This document shows positions 60,077-64,000 of a stretch of DNA of 64,000 nucleotides, piece after piece. Positions within the stretch are counted from its first letter, which is position 1. The number at the start of each line of letters is the position of its first letter. The position numbers and the translations under genes were made by a program. This DNA is from Nymphaea colorata (taxonomy: Eukaryota; Streptophyta; Magnoliopsida; Nymphaeales; Nymphaeaceae), in contig NC_045150.1 in assembly GCF_008831285.2 (NCBI RefSeq), positions 7,142,001 to 7,206,000 of the forward strand, given 5' to 3'. Under the pieces are notes generated by a model. That model had not been told where the DNA came from. It ran no database searches and saw nothing but the letters and a program-made list of their open reading frames with translations.

Positions 60077-61961
60077 TGCAACGTAATGTCAACCGTCTAT
60101 CGGCTTCCTCCTGGGAACTATATATATACAGATGACTACCTCCTGAAACTTCAACGGCAGACTTGTACTGCACTGCACAAAACGACCAGAAAAAGAACAT
60201 CAATTCACTGACTGATGGTATGGGATTTATCGACCGACTAACGCTATCCTTCTCCAGGTCATATCTTCGCACGTATCCCAATTCATTCGACCAGAGTGGA
60301 GAGACTCAGAGAGAGAGAGAGACCCAATTACCGGCATCAGCTATAACGTGATAAACATCTACACAATGCATAACTTATAACAGTTCATCTATCATAAACT
60401 TATAACCCTTCGACAACTTAGCCACTTCATTATTTCCCAGAAAGAAAAATCAAGGTTTACATCCGTTTCATTTATCACACTGTTCACATTCGGAAAATCT
60501 TCGTTGCAATCCGACCTGTTTGAAGCCACCCATTAACTTGTGCGAGTAGGGAGGATGGTTTCTCTTTCAAACTGATATTAGCCTTCAGTTTCATTGAATC
60601 AAATAAACTTTCTCAACATTTTTTATTGGATTTTCCTAGGCAACTTTTGTGTGTCGTAGATTTCATCTCCCACTGAATAGGGAAAGAAAAGGAACGTTCT
60701 GCGCGTTAACCAAAGTCAGATTACTATGGGATAGAATTAATATCATGTTTAATCAAGGAATCAAACGGTCCACTACTAAACAAGACAGAAATCTTAACTA
60801 TGAAAACATGCAAGCGCGATGAAAATGCTTTAGAGATGGACTGCAGAGTGATGCACATGCACTTCAATTTCTAGCAACCGCGACGCTGAGGCTAATGTCA
60901 GTCATTCTCACGGTTCGCTATAGAGATCTCACAGGGGGATCCACAGTTCATCCTCAAGTCTATCCGAAATTCATCTTGGGGTTTCATCAGGCAAAACAAA
61001 AAAGGTCGTGTGCCGAAATTATTAAACGACTCCCAGGATTTTCTTATTTTTGTAAAAGCATAAAAGGAGTCATGACATTGTTCCGATAAAGAGGCGATAT
61101 TTATGCAAAAAACTATGCTGATATCTACTGATTGAGAAGCACGAAAGCATGGTATCAGTGGAATGATCAATCAGATTATAGCCGATTTCAATCAGTCATT
61201 CAGAAATAACGGAAGCCAAGACTGTCATGTTAGATGCTAAAATTTGCCTACCATTTATCCCTATAATGTTCTCTTGCAACAAACAACGAACCACACTCCA
61301 TCAACTGCAATATCAAAATTCAACTTCGTCTCCTCTACAGTCCAAGAGTTAGTTAACCACAGAACTACTCCACACTCTCACCTAAGAAACTCACCATCAT
61401 CACTATCGATCACCAACACTAAAAGGTCTTTCTTCACTACGCTGTACGCTCCCACTGCAACAGTGGTGGAAGATAAACGCCATCAAGAACCCACCAAGAT
61501 CAACATGGATCACTATCACTCGGGTTCTCCCTCCACTCACCCCACCTTTTGCAACCATCGATCGATTCTAAAGCAAAGATAATCATCTGCTCGATCCAAA
61601 TCTCCAGCAAATTCAAGAAACGGCCCGTCAAGGAACCCGAATGAAAAAGGAAGCTCGCCACCAACTCAATCCGCAGCCTCCACCGAGAAACAACCAACTC
61701 GAACCAGAAAGATATAAAAATAAGAGAGCATATAAAAAGTGATTCTAGAAAATCCATCGACCAAAATAACAACAGAAAAACCGGCGATGAGAAATCCCAT
61801 CTAAGACCAAACCAGCAGCATAAAATCCAACTGACCGAACATTGATCGGACGATCCACTCACCAAAAACCAAAGAACTAAAAAAAATGATAGCAAAACGA
61901 AGCAAGATCGCCTTATGCAGGGGCAATCGAGAGAGAGAGAAAGAGAGAGAGAGAGAGAAAC
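60077..61961 (-). other. Putative 5'UTR intron of the villin gene
   Basis: There is no convincing coding sequence between the villin start codon and the CT-rich leader at about 62.0 kb. An acceptor-like CCCAG lies near 60113 on the minus strand. A short GA run is at 60309-60322. The assignment rests on the candidate leader exon only. Confidence 0.35.
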
Positions 61962-62100
61962 CTGATTCGATCAGCTGAGAGAGGGAGAGAGAGAGAGAAA
62001 GGGTGGAGAGTAAAGGGATCTTTATGGCGAAAAGGAAAAAGGAAAGCTTAGTTCTTATTTTTAGTCTATTGCTTTCCATGGGAGAAGGGATTTAAATTGT
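61962..62100 (-). promoter_or_regulatory. Probable villin 5'UTR exon and core promoter
   Basis: On the minus strand a CT-rich leader ends ...GATCGAATCAG and is followed at 61961 by GTTTCTC, a good donor. Plant villin genes often have an intron in the 5'UTR, and about 1.9 kb would separate this exon from the coding start at 60076. The transcription start and the acceptor are not determined. Confidence 0.4.
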
Positions 62101-62508
62101 AATTGCTATTAAATTAACAGCGGTACCCACTTTTTTTGGAGCAACAGACAGACTGTAAAAGACAAGAAAGACGAAGAGCTATGGAAGAGAGGAAGGGCGA
62201 TTCATGGGGTGAACTGTTGATCGGCCATGGTAACATATGGGAGGCGTAAAACTCAGAGGTTCGAAAAAAAAAAATGGAAAGGGAGCAGACAGAGTGCCCA
62301 CCCGCCACCGCCCAGCTCAGTCGTCCACCAGGAAAAATGAAGAGTGAGGATTGACTGAACTCTAAAAGCGGCGTCACCTTTCTTGTTCCTTTTCCTTTTT
62401 TTTAATTTCATTTTTTTTCATTTTTTATAGCCAATAAAAAATTAATTTAAAAATATATGACGACAAGAACGGAAAGAGGAACCGCATGCATGATGTCTAT
62501 CTTTACAT

Positions 62509-62549
<41 letters not shown>

Positions 62550-62684
62550 TTATTTATATAGATATATAATATAAAGAAAGTGTGCGTGAATGACGAAGCT
62601 GGTAATTTAAGGTCACTCTGTTAATTTAATTCAAGCGCTCTTTTAAAACAGTGAAAAATGTATAAACGTGAAAATATTAAGCCT

Positions 62685-62985
62685 GGTATCAGATTGGGCT
62701 GCCGTGGGCCGGTTCGACTTGTTATCGGGTTGACCCGAGTAAGCCTGATAAGCCCATATCACGCTCCATAATGAATTCTTAAATTTTTTTATTAATTTTT
62801 ATATATATTTATAGTATTTTTATTATAACTAATTATTTTTTATGTATTATTTTATTAAAAATATTTTTTAATATAATTAGGCTGGGCTCGAGCTCGAGTT
62901 TTTTGAGTCCGGCCAGGTACAAGCCCTAGTTTTAGATGTCGGGTTGAGCTGGCCCGTTGTGAGGCTTAGAAAATACCCATCACCA
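62685..62985. repeat. Dispersed GC-arm/AT-core repeat, copy 5
   Basis: The arm gggctgccgtgggccggttc leads into an AT core at about 62770-62880. The second arm has ggctgggctcgagctcgag and gggttgagctggcccg. Confidence 0.6.
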
Positions 62986-63817
62986 TTAACTCATTTGTTT
63001 TTTTCTCAAAAAAACTAGAATCAGAGTGCAATTTTTTTATAGAAGTGACAAAAACTAGACCATCAAAATTTGAATGTTAAAGTGTTTTTTTTATGATCTA
63101 ATCGTAGGGTATGATACTTAATAATAATGTAGTGAGAAGTCATTTTTTGATTTAACATATCTTCTTATAAATGAAAAAATGAAGCGCTCACATGACATGA
63201 ACTTTTTCTACATGTACATCAAAAAATGAAGCGCCCACATGACATGAACTTTTTCTACATGTACAACTTCACGGTTCCTTCACTTGGACTGACTAATGTC
63301 ACTTCCTCAACATTAAACATTTTGACCTTTGAATACACTTGGGTCAAGTCGGTGCTAGTGGGACCAAACCAACCATCTCTCACAGCTAAAAGGGGTGGTA
63401 GGGTCAAGAGGTGCATACACCTTTTCTATGAGTGCTATTCTTAAAATGATACTAAGTTCAGCGTTCTCTTTTTCTTACCCATTCATCGGAACTTAATCGT
63501 GTTTTTATAAGAACAGAAAGGGGTGGAATATGATTGTATGTGATAGTTTATGAACATTTTTTGGGTTCACATCTTCATAAAAGATTACAAGTGCGTCATA
63601 CTGTAGTTGCATTTGTGCACTATATCACGGAAAGAAGATATGAATGAAATAAGTACCATCGCCAGACTATTTAACATGTTTCAAGGTACTCAAAAGAATA
63701 ATCAAGTTAATGTAATGGGAGAAGATATAGATAGAGTTTATTAGTTATCCACTAGAGAGGAGAAAACAGAAATGGAACTGTCTACCAAAATACAAAATAT
63801 TAGTTATCCATTTTCTT

Positions 63818-63823
<6 letters not shown>
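62986..63823. other. Gene-free AT-rich DNA
   Basis: Apart from the 48-bp tandem duplication I see no gene, element end or RNA gene. Confidence 0.5.
63170..63270. repeat. Tandem duplication, about 48 bp, two units
   Basis: Unit aaaaaatgaagcgctcacat followed by gacatgaactttttctacat. The copies differ by about one base. Confidence 0.85.

Positions 63824-63877
<54 letters not shown>
63824..63877. repeat. (TA)n microsatellite
   Basis: Uninterrupted TA run. A similar run is at 62514-62546. Confidence 0.97.
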
Positions 63878-63878
<1 letters not shown>

Positions 63879-64000
63879 CATTAGGGCCTGTACTGTGGTA
63901 GTATTTAAACTTGGCTTGACAAGCAGCAAGACTGGCAGTCCAAACCCTGTAAATGCCTCGTTAAGGCTGGGCTGGGCTCGGTCCTAGGTCGTAGCTTCTC
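63878..64000. repeat. Dispersed GC-rich repeat arm, clipped by the window end
   Basis: It begins directly after a long TA microsatellite with ggcattagggcctgtactg and contains gggctgggctcggtcctag. It resembles an arm of the GC-arm/AT-core family in inverted orientation. Confidence 0.4.

Overview
This window looks like nuclear DNA from a flowering plant. It is AT-rich, its genes have many introns, and it contains simple repeats, small non-autonomous transposons and pieces of organelle DNA. The gene set (a plant villin, a plastid-type class I phospholipase A1, the N-degron amidase NTAQ1 and an At4g34360-like methyltransferase) points to an angiosperm. Long introns and low GC make a grass unlikely. 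I cannot name the species.

Layout. From 1 to about 16.9 kb I find no intact gene. This stretch holds microsatellites, degenerate transposon ends (including a CACTA-like terminus near 9.9 kb), exon-like fragments, a decayed organellar tRNA-Phe, a TPR/FKBP exon relic and two small hAT-type elements with target-site duplications. From about 16.9 to 24.0 kb lies a tandem duplication of a phospholipase A1-I-gamma-like gene on the minus strand. The copy at 21.8-23.4 kb is intact. The copy at 18.9-19.7 kb is a pseudogene with no start codon, internal deletions and no catalytic half. From 24 to 28.4 kb there are only repeats.

Three genes could be rebuilt exon by exon, with phase agreement at every junction. 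(1) NTAQ1, plus strand, 28831-34725, 6 exons, 238 aa; two of its five introns use GC-AG splice sites, and its last intron carries a piece of plastid ndhB. (2) A class I SAM methyltransferase, minus strand, 35697-39337, 8 exons including one of 20 nt, 246 aa; it converges on NTAQ1. (3) A villin, minus strand, 43754-60076, 22 coding exons including one of 11 nt, 945 aa; a probable 5'UTR exon lies near 62.0 kb.

The most unusual structure is a near-palindrome of about 1.47 kb (53321-54790) inside a villin intron. Its two arms of about 0.73 kb face each other with almost no spacer, so any villin pre-mRNA would carry a long hairpin.

The genes act in unrelated processes (N-degron proteolysis, protein methylation, actin bundling, plastid lipid hydrolysis) and are not a functional cluster. 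I found no evidence for an undescribed multi-gene system. The second-look material is the hairpin, the splice-site anomalies, the organelle insertions and the gene-duplication decay.
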